This document shows positions 10,275-19,305 of a stretch of DNA of 64,000 nucleotides, in pieces; positions within the stretch are counted from its first letter, which is position 1, and each line of letters starts with the position of its first letter. The position numbers and the translations under genes were made by a program. The stretch comes from Planococcus halocryophilus (GTDB lineage Bacteria; Bacillota; Bacilli; Bacillales_A; Planococcaceae), in assembly GCF_022489025.1 (NCBI RefSeq), contig NZ_JAKVTG010000004.1, positions 1-64,000 on the forward strand, in the 5' to 3' direction. The notes beneath the pieces are model-generated. The model was not told where the DNA came from and did no database searches. It was given only the letters and a program-made list of their open reading frames with translations.

Positions 10275-11762
10275 ATGGGGAAACCAACAGGATTTATGGA
10301 ATACGACAGGCAAACAGTCAAAGAGCGCAAACCGGCTGAACGGACAAAAGACTGGAACGATTACACCATCCCTTTATCGAATGAAGAAGTTGCAAAGCAA
10401 GGTGCACGTTGTATGGATTGTGGAGTGCCAACTTGTCATACGGGAATGGAACTGGATAATGTAACGACAGGATGCCCTGTAAACCATCTTATTCCGGAAT
10501 GGAATGATCTTGTCTATCGTGACCAATGGAAAGAAGCATTGCACCGAGAGCATCTGAAAAATAATTTCCCAGAGTTTACCGGAGTGGCATGTCCAGCACC
10601 TTGTGAAGGCGCCTGTGTATTAGGCATTAACGAACCGCCTGTAGCAATACGCACAGTAGAGCGTTCCATCATTGAACGTGGATTTGCAGAAGGTTGGGTA
10701 GTGCCAGAGCCACCTAAAACACGTACCGGCAAAAAAGTTGCGGTCATCGGTTCTGGTCCGGCAGGCCTTGCAGCAGCAGCTCAGTTAAATAAAGCGGGCC
10801 ATCTAGTAACGGTCTTTGAAAAAAGTGACCGTGTTGGAGGCTTGCTAACATACGGAATTCCGGAAATGAAACTACCATACGACATGGTAACAAGACGTGT
10901 GAATATCCTTGAGCAAGAAGGCATTACATTCATTACAAGTGTAGAAGTAGGGAAGAACTATCCTTCTTCAAAACTAAAAGCAGACTTCGATGCGGTAATC
11001 ATGTGTACAGGATCGACTGTGCACCGGAATATTGATGTAGAAGGTCGCGACTTAAAGGGTGTACACTTTGCGATGGACTTTTTGCATGCTAGTACAAAAA
11101 GTTTACTAGATTCAAACTTGGAGGATGGCAATTATATTTCCGCAAAAGATAAAAACGTCATCGTTATCGGAGGCGGAGACACGGGTACAGATTGTTTAGC
11201 GACATCGGTACGTCATGAGTGTAAGAGTCTTGTTCAATTTGATGTCTATGACAAAAAAGGTGCGATTCGTGACGAAAAAGGCAATCCGTGGCCGCAGTAT
11301 CCAAAAGTTCATCGAATCGAGTATGGTCATAAAGAAGCAGCAGCAACTTTCGGAGAAGATCCACGAGCTTATGCTGTTATGACTAAAAAGTTTGTTGGCA
11401 ATGAACAGGGTGAATTAAAAGAAGTGCATACAGTCAATGTGAAATTGAAAATTGACGAACAAGGTAATCGAATTCGTGAAGAAATTCCAGGTACTGAAAA
11501 AGTCTGGAAAGCTGACTTAGTGTTAATCGCCATTGGATTTAGTGGACCTGAACAAGATCTACTTCAACAATTGGAAATTGAGACAGAGCTGAATTCAAGA
11601 GCAAAAGCAGAGTATGGCAAATACAATACGAGTGTAGAAGGCATTTTTGCAGCAGGCGATGTGCGTCGTGGTCAAAGTTTAATCGTTTGGGCGATAAACG
11701 AAGGTCGTGAAGCGGCGCGCGAATGTGATCGTTTCTTAATGGGCACTACTGTCTTACCATAA
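10275..11762 (+). CDS. gltB: Glutamate synthase (NADPH), small subunit
   Basis: Iron-sulfur flavoprotein that passes NADPH electrons to the large subunit. The 495 residues hold N-terminal cysteine clusters for two 4Fe-4S centres ([25 protein letters not shown]), an FAD-binding [10 protein letters not shown] near residue 150, an NADPH-binding GGGDTGTDC near 300, and the closing [29 protein letters not shown] ends 5 nt before ATG 10275; a GTG further up lies ahead of this site and is not the start. The gap to gltA is 70 bp, so the two are cotranscribed, and a strong terminator closes the operon. Confidence 0.96.
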   Translation: MGKPTGFMEYDRQTVKERKPAERTKDWNDYTIPLSNEEVAKQGARCMDCGVPTCHTGMELDNVTTGCPVNHLIPEWNDLVYRDQWKEALHREHLKNNFPEFTGVACPAPCEGACVLGINEPPVAIRTVERSIIERGFAEGWVVPEPPKTRTGKKVAVIGSGPAGLAAAAQLNKAGHLVTVFEKSDRVGGLLTYGIPEMKLPYDMVTRRVNILEQEGITFITSVEVGKNYPSSKLKADFDAVIMCTGSTVHRNIDVEGRDLKGVHFAMDFLHASTKSLLDSNLEDGNYISAKDKNVIVIGGGDTGTDCLATSVRHECKSLVQFDVYDKKGAIRDEKGNPWPQYPKVHRIEYGHKEAAATFGEDPRAYAVMTKKFVGNEQGELKEVHTVNVKLKIDEQGNRIREEIPGTEKVWKADLVLIAIGFSGPEQDLLQQLEIETELNSRAKAEYGKYNTSVEGIFAAGDVRRGQSLIVWAINEGREAARECDRFLMGTTVLP

Positions 11763-11779
11763 ATAAAAAATCATTCTTT

Positions 11780-11823
11780 CAAGCTGCGACAAACTCGAAT
11801 TCGAAGTTGTCGCAGCTTTTTTT
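11780..11823 (+). terminator. Terminator of the gltAB operon
   Basis: AAGCTGCGACAA / TTGTCGCAGCTT hairpin with a run of T. Confidence 0.92.
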
Positions 11824-12007
11824 GTGGAGGATATGTTTTTAGTAAGATAGCTAATAAGTCATTGTAGAAGTTCAGTAGAATGTATATACTATATTAGTGA
11901 AGAGTTGGAATTTATAGTAAAAAAATGATGATAATATACATTATTTTACGTGTAAATACACTGAAATTTTATACTCTCTAACAAAATAGAAACTAGGAGG
12001 AATAAAT

Positions 12008-12469
12008 ATGTTTAAAAAAGGTTTAATCGTTGCTTTGCTTTCTGTGCTTATGGCTATGGGAATGGGTATGAACGTACTTGCAGAAATCAATGTACCACCA
12101 GTTGAATATGATACTTCAAAAGAAATGACACCTGAAATTGCGGCAATCATTGAAAGTATCGAAAAAGCAAATGTGAAAATTTATACAGAAATCGAAAAAG
12201 TCCAAGTTGAGACTAATGAAATGTACAAAAACTATCTTGAAGAGCTAAAAATTACTCAAGGCGAAGCGCAAAAAGCAGCTTTATGGGAGAAATATGATAG
12301 CAAAATTACTGAGAAAATTAAGAGCTTAGATATGAAAACTCAAAGCATTACGAAAAAAGAAGTAGAAAAGGCTGGAATTGCGGGAGTCACAGTTGAAGTA
12401 GTATGGATTACGGTAAAATTTGCTGATCGTGAAGCAAAAATTGATCCAATGGTAGGCGTTGGTTGGTAA
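12008..12469 (+). CDS. Small secreted protein of unknown function
   Basis: A 153-residue protein with a Sec signal peptide: MFKKG, a hydrophobic core of about 18 residues rich in Leu, Met and Gly, and a VLA-EI cleavage site near residue 25. The mature part is charged, Lys/Glu-rich and probably helical (about residues 45-125), with no cysteine. It ends in a more hydrophobic stretch finishing GVGW. I do not recognise the family. AGGAGG lies 7 nt before the ATG. It is monocistronic with its own terminator. It is either exported or retained at the membrane surface. Confidence 0.8.
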   Translation: MFKKGLIVALLSVLMAMGMGMNVLAEINVPPVEYDTSKEMTPEIAAIIESIEKANVKIYTEIEKVQVETNEMYKNYLEELKITQGEAQKAALWEKYDSKITEKIKSLDMKTQSITKKEVEKAGIAGVTVEVVWITVKFADREAKIDPMVGVGW

Positions 12470-12502
12470 AAATATTTCCTAAAAAATTAATAAAAGTGTA
12501 AA

Positions 12503-12537
12503 ATAAAAGCATAGAGCATTCTATGCTTTTATTTTTT
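12503..12537 (+). terminator. Terminator after the secreted-protein gene
   Basis: AAAAGCATAGA / TCTATGCTTTT hairpin followed by ATTTTTT. Confidence 0.9.
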
Positions 12538-12557
12538 ATATATGAGGAAGTGGATTT

Positions 12558-13466
12558 ATGAAAGGCTTGGAAATATTAGAGAATGGGTTTCTTGAAAAAG
12601 TTAATAACGGAAGTACGACGCTCAGTTTACTTGGTCGTGGTGAAGGAATTGAACTGATGAAACAAGCCTTTTTAAAAGATACGCTAATTATTCTTTTTCC
12701 AGGAGAGAACGATACAGTCCAAGAATTTTACTATGTTCTAGAGGGACAAATGGAAGTAGAAATAGATAACGAAAAACGGTTACTTAAAGCACATGATTGT
12801 TTTTCGGCAAAAAAATTAGAACAAGAAGTGTATTTTACAGCCAAAACAGATGTCACTTTTTTATCGATTTCAACAGCGCCTACTTTTCATTATATGAGCG
12901 ATGTCATTAAAGAGTTGCGCAAGATAGGGAAAGCTGTCGAAAAAAAAGATCGTTATACACATAAACACAGTTCTCGAGTAGCTCATTATGCAGTTAAGAC
13001 AGCATCTAAAATGAAACTAAGAAAAGAACAAACAGAGGGCTTGTTATTAGCCTCTATATTGCACGATATAGGGAAGATCAATATTCCAGAAGAAATTTTG
13101 AAGAAACCAGGAAAACTTACAAACGAAGAATTTGATTTGATGAAAACTCATCCGGGCGAAGGGGCTGCTATGATTCGTGAAACGCCATATGCGGATATTG
13201 CAGACATCATTGAACAGCATCATGAGCGTGTGAACGGAAGAGGTTATCCGTTCGGACTAAAAGGTGATGAAATCTTGATAGAAGCTAAAATCATTGGTGT
13301 TTGCGATACGTTCGATGCGATGACAGAAGATCGAGCCTACCGCGCTGCTTTGTCTGCTGAATATGCAATGGCCGAAATTAACAGCTTGATCGGGATTCAA
13401 TATGATGAGGAAGTTGTTAAAGCCTTTGAACAGGTTTTAAAAGAAGAAGGGAAATTAAATTTATAA
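12558..13466 (+). CDS. Cupin-HD-GYP fusion, probable cyclic-dinucleotide phosphodiesterase
   Basis: Two domains in 302 residues. Residues 1-115 look like a cupin beta-barrel (GENDTVQEFYYVLEGQMEVEI and a following HDCF). Residues 125-300 are an HD-GYP phosphohydrolase with all hallmark residues: HKHSSRVAHY, ILHDIGK, THPGEGA, the HHERVNGRGYP signature, and GVCDTFDAMTEDRAYR. HD-GYP proteins hydrolyse c-di-GMP or related cyclic dinucleotides. The GYP core is intact, so activity is expected, while the N-terminal cupin probably senses a ligand. No membrane segment, so it is cytosolic. The ATG follows ATGAGGAAG. Monocistronic. Confidence 0.85.
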   Translation: MKGLEILENGFLEKVNNGSTTLSLLGRGEGIELMKQAFLKDTLIILFPGENDTVQEFYYVLEGQMEVEIDNEKRLLKAHDCFSAKKLEQEVYFTAKTDVTFLSISTAPTFHYMSDVIKELRKIGKAVEKKDRYTHKHSSRVAHYAVKTASKMKLRKEQTEGLLLASILHDIGKINIPEEILKKPGKLTNEEFDLMKTHPGEGAAMIRETPYADIADIIEQHHERVNGRGYPFGLKGDEILIEAKIIGVCDTFDAMTEDRAYRAALSAEYAMAEINSLIGIQYDEEVVKAFEQVLKEEGKLNL

Positions 13467-13471
13467 CTAGT

Positions 13472-13507
13472 GAGACACCGATGATATATTGAGGTGTCTT
13501 TTGTTTT
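13472..13507 (+). terminator. Terminator after the cupin-HD-GYP gene
   Basis: AGACACC / GGTGTCT stem with a T-rich tail; a modest terminator. Confidence 0.7.
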
Positions 13508-13588
13508 GAGTGAAATGTTTGAAAATGAATAATTTAGTCAATACTTTATACAAAATAGTTTATATACTTACGAAGAGGAGAGGTTCAT

Positions 13589-14059
13589 ATGTCTAGAAAA
13601 TCATCAGGTGGGATATTCGGTAAGCTCGTGTTAATCGGTCTCGGTGCGGTAATAGGTGCGGCAATGACTCAACAAAAAACGATGACAGGCGGCACTACTC
13701 AAACCAGTAAAGAAGACATAAAAGCAAATATTAAAAAAGGGCTCGATCGGTTTAATGAACAATCTGGTGGCATGGTTGATAAAGTAAAACCAACGGTCAA
13801 CAAAGCTGTAGAAAAAGTAAAAACAGCAATAGACGCTCAGCAAGAAATGATGAATAAAGAAAAAGAAGTATTGGATAAAGCCAATAAAGAATTTCAAGAG
13901 TCGACTACCAAGTCAGCAGACAGTTCTAAAGGTGATACTGGTGAAAGTTCTTCAGACCCTAATAAGCCGACAGGTGGAGTTTATGGCGGAAGCACCGAAT
14001 ATAGCGAATCTTTGAAAAAAAATCCATCATCTTCAGAAGATTCAACATTTGGAAAATGA
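13589..14059 (+). CDS. YtxH-like membrane-anchored protein, function unknown
   Basis: A 156-residue protein with a short N-terminal hydrophobic segment rich in Gly and Ala (GKLVLIGLGAVIGAAM) typical of YtxH-type anchors. A Lys/Glu-rich amphipathic helical part follows (about 40-105), then a low-complexity Ser/Gly/Asp tail (SSKGDTGESSSDPNK ...). There are no catalytic motifs. GAGGAGAGG lies before the ATG. Such proteins in Bacillales are often general-stress induced, but I found no clear sigma-B promoter here. Annotated as hypothetical. Confidence 0.72.
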   Translation: MSRKSSGGIFGKLVLIGLGAVIGAAMTQQKTMTGGTTQTSKEDIKANIKKGLDRFNEQSGGMVDKVKPTVNKAVEKVKTAIDAQQEMMNKEKEVLDKANKEFQESTTKSADSSKGDTGESSSDPNKPTGGVYGGSTEYSESLKKNPSSSEDSTFGK

Positions 14060-14082
14060 TTTTGTTATAATAGAAGTATGAT

Positions 14083-14120
14083 AAGCTATGCGCGTTTGCA
14101 GAAACGGCATAGCTTTTTCT
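14083..14120 (+). terminator. Terminator after the YtxH-like gene
   Basis: AGCTATGC-g-CGTTT / AAACGGCATAGCT stem with a GCAG loop, one bulged G and a TTTTT tail. Confidence 0.88.
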
Positions 14121-14168
14121 TACTCATTTTTTGTCTGAATATTCTATGTATTGAAGGGGGTCACCGGT

Positions 14169-15626
14169 TTGTTCAAAACTTATTCAACTGGAGCATTTTT
14201 TGATGAAATGTTTATGCCGAATGGAAAGCCGAAAACGCATTATCGAAAATTTTTTGAAGTGCTACAAAGGTTTTCAAAAGATGAACTCAGAGAAAAACAT
14301 GAGACCGCTCAATTGTCTTTTTTAAGGCAAGGCATTACATTCACTGTTTATAACAATAATGTGGGTACTGAAAGAACAATGCCTTTTGATTTTGTGCCGA
14401 TTATCATTCCTTCTGAAGACTGGGACGTTATTGAAAAAGGGATGGTTCAGCGTGCAGAAGCACTCAATCAATTTTTAGAAGATGTTTATAACGAAAAGCG
14501 CATTCTTCAAGATGGAATCATCCCAAGACGATTAGTGGAAGAAAACCCCTATTATTACGACGAACAAGTAAAAGGAATTGATATTCCACTGAAAAACCAT
14601 ATTTTTTTAGCTGGAATTGATTTGATTCGTGATGAAGATGGAAAATATCATGTGCTTGAAGATAACTTACGTAATCCTTCGGGCTTGTCATACGTATACC
14701 AAAATCGATATGTCATGCGCCAAGTGTACCCCGAATTTTTCGCTAGTCAGTCTGTTCATACCCTCGAGCACCAGCTGTCGTATTTGCATCAAGCGATACT
14801 AGATCATGCCCCAGAATCGAGAAAAGACAAGGCTTTTGCAGTACTGTTAACACCAGGGATGTATAACTCTGCTTATTATGACCATGTGTTTTTAGCTCAG
14901 CAGATGGGCATCGATTTAGTAGAAGGACGGGACTTGATCGTCAAAAAAAATATTGTCTATATGAAGTCTATGAGAGGCTTGAAACGGGTAGATATCATCT
15001 ATCGTCGAATTGATGATGATTATTTAGATCCGGAAGCATTTTTAGCCGAATCTGCGTTAGGTGTTCCAGGACTTTTGATGGCTTATAGAAAAGGAAATGT
15101 AGCCATTTTAAATGGCATTGGCAACGGAGTGGCAGATGATAAAGCCATTTATGCTTATGTTCCTGATATGATTCGCTATTATTTAGGGGAAGAACCTATC
15201 ATCGATAATGTGAAAACCTATCTATTAGACAATAAAGAAGAGCGAGAATGGGTATTGGATCACTTACACGAATTGGTAGTGAAAAATGTTGGTGCGTCGG
15301 GTGGCTACGATATGCTTGTTGGACCACACGCATCTGAAGAACTGATCGAAATATTCCGTGAGAAAATCATTGAAACGCCCCATCAATACATTGCTCAGCC
15401 AACGATTAAATTATCTCGTGCCCCTGCATATCAAGGAGAAGACTTTTACCCATGCCACGTCGATTTGCGAGTTTTTGTGGTGAGAGGCGAAGATACACAT
15501 GTTATGCCAGGCGGACTTTCCCGTGTTGCGTTAAAAGAAGGGTCGCTTGTCGTCAATTCTTCACAAGGTGGCGGTGGAAAAGATACGTGGGTGTTCAAAA
15601 ATAAAGAAGAAGAGGGGGACACCTGA
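14169..15626 (+). CDS. Circularly permuted ATP-grasp enzyme (COG2308 type)
   Basis: Predicted carboxylate-amine ligase of the circularly permuted ATP-grasp (DUF404/DUF407) family. The 485 residues carry the family marks: YSTGAFFDEMF at the N-terminus, a nucleotide-binding segment ending VLEDNLRNPSG, the stretch VKNVGASGGYDMLVGPHAS, QPTIKLSRAP, and the end STRVA-like LSRVALKEGSLVVNSSQGGGGKDTWV. The TTG at 14169 is chosen because AAGGGGGT (14154-14161) lies 7 nt ahead; an upstream TTG at 14151 precedes that site. Its stop overlaps the next start by one base. Comparative genomics links the family to alpha-E and transglutaminase proteins in a predicted peptide-forming or peptide-tagging system; the product is unknown. 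Confidence 0.88.
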   Translation: MFKTYSTGAFFDEMFMPNGKPKTHYRKFFEVLQRFSKDELREKHETAQLSFLRQGITFTVYNNNVGTERTMPFDFVPIIIPSEDWDVIEKGMVQRAEALNQFLEDVYNEKRILQDGIIPRRLVEENPYYYDEQVKGIDIPLKNHIFLAGIDLIRDEDGKYHVLEDNLRNPSGLSYVYQNRYVMRQVYPEFFASQSVHTLEHQLSYLHQAILDHAPESRKDKAFAVLLTPGMYNSAYYDHVFLAQQMGIDLVEGRDLIVKKNIVYMKSMRGLKRVDIIYRRIDDDYLDPEAFLAESALGVPGLLMAYRKGNVAILNGIGNGVADDKAIYAYVPDMIRYYLGEEPIIDNVKTYLLDNKEEREWVLDHLHELVVKNVGASGGYDMLVGPHASEELIEIFREKIIETPHQYIAQPTIKLSRAPAYQGEDFYPCHVDLRVFVVRGEDTHVMPGGLSRVALKEGSLVVNSSQGGGGKDTWVFKNKEEEGDT

Positions 15627-17497
15627 TGCTTAGTCGTGTAGCGAATTCGTTGTATTGGATGTCGAGAAATGTAGAAAGGGCAGAAAACAACGCTCGTATA
15701 CTAGACGTACAATTATTGCAGATGATTGAAGCCTCTGATGAAGAGTTGGCACGAGGCAGTGATTGGAAGTTGGTTTATGAGATTTGTGCTTCGACAGAAA
15801 CTATGGAGAAAATAAAATCTATGCCAAGTTATCAAGAAGACCAACTTGTTTATTATTTAGCGATGGAAGAAAGCAATTTCAACTCTGTCGCAAGCTGCGT
15901 GAAAGTCGTTCGAGAAAATGCACGAATTAGTAGAGACCATATTCCAGATGATTATTGGGAAGCATGGAATCGCTGTTATTTAACCTTACAAGAGATGGAT
16001 CAACAAAGCTGTACGGTCAAAGAAATGCGCGACTTCCTAGAGCAGGTTAAATTAACCTCATTGATTACACAAGGAATTGTGGAATCTTCAATGCCTCGAG
16101 GCGTACCCTATCAGATTATTAAAATTGGTAAATGGTTAGAACGTGCTGAAAAAACAGCGCGTATCTTAAATGTAGTTTGCGAGCGAACGTTAGAGCGTTC
16201 GCTTCAAACGCAGTCTGAAGATTATTATTATTGGCTGGCCGCTTTACGTATGACCAATGGTTATAATGCCTATTTAAAAATGAATCCACCCCAAATGAAA
16301 CCCAAAAAAGTATTGTCGTTTCTCATAGCCAATACCAGTTTTCCACGATCGATTCGCTATTGTCTGGCACATGTAAGACAGGCAGTTGACGAATTGGAAG
16401 GTGGGAAAATTTCACATTATTCATGGGAGCTTTATGCAAAACTAGATCAATTGCAAAAAGAGTTTAAAGAAGTCAGTATGGATGAATTGAACTCGGATGA
16501 AATTATGGGATTTCTAAATGATTTCCAAAACGGTTGCAATGAAGTCGGTCACATTTTTTCGAAAACCTATTATTTAAGCGATTCCGAGACGAAATTGGCA
16601 GAATCTAGCCAATCACAGAGCATGGGCGCGAAAGGAATAACTACTATGAAATATAAGATTGAACATACGAATATATTCAAATACGACACCATTGTGGATC
16701 AAAGTATGAACTCAATTCGCTTAAAGCCAAGAACAGATGAATGTCAGCGACTACTCTCTTATCGCGCAGAAATAACACCTGCCTCTTTAACGAAAGAACA
16801 TATCGATATTTGGGGCAATCACGTAGAAACCTTTTTCATTGCGGAGCACCACCAGCACTTAGAAGTTAAGACAAGCTCTATAGTCAGTATTCAAAAAAGT
16901 CCATTTATCCATAGAATAGATTATTCGCCCGAAATGAACGCTATTTTTCATTCGCAATTATTCGGAGAGCATTATTTGGCCTTTTTAAGTAACACAGCTT
17001 ACACGTATTTAACCCCTGAACAAATGAGTCAAATTGATCGGGAACTTGGAACGATGAAAAACCCAGTTCAATATGCGATTGATGTCATGGAATATATTCA
17101 TGAACATTTTACTTATGACGGAGATTCGACTACTGTTCATACAAAAGCAGAAGAATCATTTACGCTCAAAAAAGGCGTATGCCAAGATATTACACACGTA
17201 ATGCTTGGTATTTTGAGAAGTAAACATATTCCTGCACGTTACGTTAGCGGATATTTGTATGTAGGGGAAAACTCTGCACTTGTTGGTGATGCCGCGAGTC
17301 ATGCGTGGGTAGAAGTGATGGTTCCAGGTATTGGTTGGGTTGGTTTAGATCCAACAAACAATGTGGAGGCCTTGGAAAATCACATACGCATTGGCGTTGG
17401 GCGCGATTACAATGATGTGAGCCCTGTTCAAGGTGTGTACCGAGGTGGTAGTCAGTCATTAGACGTAAAAGTTTCCGTAAGCTTAATGGATCAATGA
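15626..17497 (+). CDS. Alpha-E domain fused to a transglutaminase-like protease/transferase
   Basis: One uninterrupted 623-residue frame holding two usually separate proteins. Residues 1-310 are the helical alpha-E domain (DUF403: MLSRVANSLYWMSRNVERAENNARILD, then KWLERAEKTARIL). Residues 341-623 form a transglutaminase-like protein with its beta-rich N-terminal part (YKIEHTNIFKYDTIVDQSMNSIRLKPR) and the core with Cys (KKGVCQDITHVML), His (ASHAWVEV) and Asp (GLDPTNN). The start overlaps the ATP-grasp stop (TGATG) with GAGGGGG ahead, so translation is coupled. The junction contains AAAGGA 9 nt before ATG 16646, so a separate transglutaminase may also be made. Function is inferred only from the family. 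Confidence 0.88.
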   Translation: MLSRVANSLYWMSRNVERAENNARILDVQLLQMIEASDEELARGSDWKLVYEICASTETMEKIKSMPSYQEDQLVYYLAMEESNFNSVASCVKVVRENARISRDHIPDDYWEAWNRCYLTLQEMDQQSCTVKEMRDFLEQVKLTSLITQGIVESSMPRGVPYQIIKIGKWLERAEKTARILNVVCERTLERSLQTQSEDYYYWLAALRMTNGYNAYLKMNPPQMKPKKVLSFLIANTSFPRSIRYCLAHVRQAVDELEGGKISHYSWELYAKLDQLQKEFKEVSMDELNSDEIMGFLNDFQNGCNEVGHIFSKTYYLSDSETKLAESSQSQSMGAKGITTMKYKIEHTNIFKYDTIVDQSMNSIRLKPRTDECQRLLSYRAEITPASLTKEHIDIWGNHVETFFIAEHHQHLEVKTSSIVSIQKSPFIHRIDYSPEMNAIFHSQLFGEHYLAFLSNTAYTYLTPEQMSQIDRELGTMKNPVQYAIDVMEYIHEHFTYDGDSTTVHTKAEESFTLKKGVCQDITHVMLGILRSKHIPARYVSGYLYVGENSALVGDAASHAWVEVMVPGIGWVGLDPTNNVEALENHIRIGVGRDYNDVSPVQGVYRGGSQSLDVKVSVSLMDQ

Positions 17498-17611
17498 CAA
17501 GTACGGTGCATAAAAGCCAGATATAACTTAATAATCGTTTAACTGCAGAATTTTCTAATCCGTGCGATAATAAAAGAACCTGAAATTTTTGAACGGAGAT
17601 GGAGAATAATT

Positions 17612-19057
17612 ATGAGTAACAAAAAATTTAACGAATACAACATTAGTGAGCAGATCGTAAAAGCACTTGATGGACTTGGCTATACAGAACCAACAGAAGT
17701 ACAGGAAAAAGTTATCCCTGTTGCACTTTCTAAAACTGACCTAACGGTAAAGTCGCAAACCGGGAGCGGAAAAACAGCTGCATTTGGCATTCCAATTTGT
17801 GAGTTAGTTGACTGGGAAGAAAATAAACCTCAAGCATTGATTTTGACGCCAACACGGGAACTAGCAGATCAAGTAAAAGAAGACGTAACGAATATTGGGC
17901 GTTTTAAACGCATTAAAGCAGCAGCAGTCTATGGCAAGCAACCTTTTGCATATCAGCAAGCGGAACTCAAGCAGAAATGCCATGTTGTAGTTGGAACTCC
18001 AGGTCGTGTGTTAGATCATATCGAGCGCGGCACATTAAACTTAGAACGAATTGAGTACCTTGTTCTTGATGAAGCGGATGAAATGTTGAATATGGGATTT
18101 GTTGAACAAGTAGAATCGATTATTAACAAATTACCAAAACAGCGTACAACGATGCTTTTTTCAGCAACACTGCCTGAAAATGTAGAGAAGTTACAGAAAA
18201 AATACATGATTGATCCTCAGCATATCGAAATTGCATCTACAGAAAATTTGACAGATCAAATTGATCATTCGTTATTTGTTGTAGCGGAACAAAAGAAATT
18301 CTCGTTGTTACGTGATGTGACCATTGTTGAAAATCCAGACAGCTGCATTATTTTCTGCCGGACAAAAGACAATGTAGATTTTGTAATGGAACAATTAGAA
18401 AAACATTATTACACATGTGATAAATTGCATGGTGGTATGTTGCAAGAAGACCGGACTGCGGTTATGAATGAATTTAAGCGTGGAGAATTCCGTTATTTAG
18501 TAGCAACCGACGTAGCAGCTCGTGGAATTGATATCGACAGCATTACGCATGTCATTAATTATGACTTGCCGATGGAGAAAGAAAGTTATGTGCACCGTTC
18601 AGGTCGTACAGGACGTGCTGGAAAAACAGGGAAAGCAATTTCGTTTGTATCGCCAAACGAGGACAAATTTTTAGCTGAAATTGAAGATTATATCAGATTT
18701 GAAATTCCGCGTAGAACAGCACCTTCAGTTCATGAGATAGATGCAGCAATGCTTGCATTTACAGAAAAGCTAGAAAGTCGTCCGAAATTAAAGAAAAACA
18801 AAAACGAGCAAGTCAATAAAGATATTTTGAAACTATATTTTAACGGTGGGAAGAAAAAGAAATTACGTGCTTTTGACTTTGTCGGAACGTTAACAAGCAT
18901 TCCAGGAGTGACAGCTGAAGATATTGGGATCATCAAAATTCAAGATACGGTAACATATATCGATATTTTGAACGGTAAAGGTCCAATGGTGCTAAAAGCT
19001 ATGAAAGATAAGACGGTAAAAGGCAAGATATTGAAAGTTCATAAAGCAAACAAATAA
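17612..19057 (+). CDS. dbpA: DEAD-box RNA helicase DbpA/YxiN
   Basis: ATP-dependent RNA helicase targeted to 23S rRNA. The 481 residues show the nine DEAD-box motifs: [10 protein letters not shown] (Q motif), [68 protein letters not shown] and [13 protein letters not shown]. The last 75 residues are the DbpA RNA-binding domain ([21 protein letters not shown]). Length and tail match B. subtilis YxiN, which binds hairpin 92 of 23S rRNA and assists 50S assembly. AACGGAGATGGAG precedes the ATG. Monocistronic. Confidence 0.95.
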   Translation: MSNKKFNEYNISEQIVKALDGLGYTEPTEVQEKVIPVALSKTDLTVKSQTGSGKTAAFGIPICELVDWEENKPQALILTPTRELADQVKEDVTNIGRFKRIKAAAVYGKQPFAYQQAELKQKCHVVVGTPGRVLDHIERGTLNLERIEYLVLDEADEMLNMGFVEQVESIINKLPKQRTTMLFSATLPENVEKLQKKYMIDPQHIEIASTENLTDQIDHSLFVVAEQKKFSLLRDVTIVENPDSCIIFCRTKDNVDFVMEQLEKHYYTCDKLHGGMLQEDRTAVMNEFKRGEFRYLVATDVAARGIDIDSITHVINYDLPMEKESYVHRSGRTGRAGKTGKAISFVSPNEDKFLAEIEDYIRFEIPRRTAPSVHEIDAAMLAFTEKLESRPKLKKNKNEQVNKDILKLYFNGGKKKKLRAFDFVGTLTSIPGVTAEDIGIIKIQDTVTYIDILNGKGPMVLKAMKDKTVKGKILKVHKANK

Positions 19058-19061
19058 TCAG

Positions 19062-19095
19062 AAAACACGTACTCTTAAAGAGTGCGTTTTTTTTT
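19062..19095 (+). terminator. Terminator after dbpA
   Basis: ACGTACTCTT / AAGAGTGCGT hairpin (one G-T pair) followed by nine or more T. Confidence 0.9.
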
Positions 19096-19238
19096 ATTTC
19101 CCAGGGAATAAATTGCTCATGTATCATATGGAGTGGTCTAATAGTCTTTTTAAAACCCAGTATTTAGGTGAAAAATTAAGACTTAACAATACTTATGTCA
19201 TAAAAAGAAGTCGTTTTGTAATGAAACTTGACTCTAAT

Positions 19239-19271
19239 TGTTACACGTCTGTAATATTGCCGTGCTATTTT
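19239..19271 (+). promoter_or_regulatory. WalR box and promoter of the LysM-3D gene
   Basis: TGTTAC-ACGTC-TGTAAT (19239-19255) matches the WalR (YycF) direct-repeat consensus TGTWAH-N5-TGTWAH exactly. An extended -10 (TGCTATTTT, hexamer 19266-19271) starts 10 bp after it with no good -35, the geometry of an OmpR-type activated promoter. An alternative TTGACT/TAATAT pair (19228-19257) also overlaps the box. Confidence 0.7.
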
Positions 19272-19305
19272 GGTTGTACTAAGAAAAAGCAAAGGGGATA
19301 GCGGA

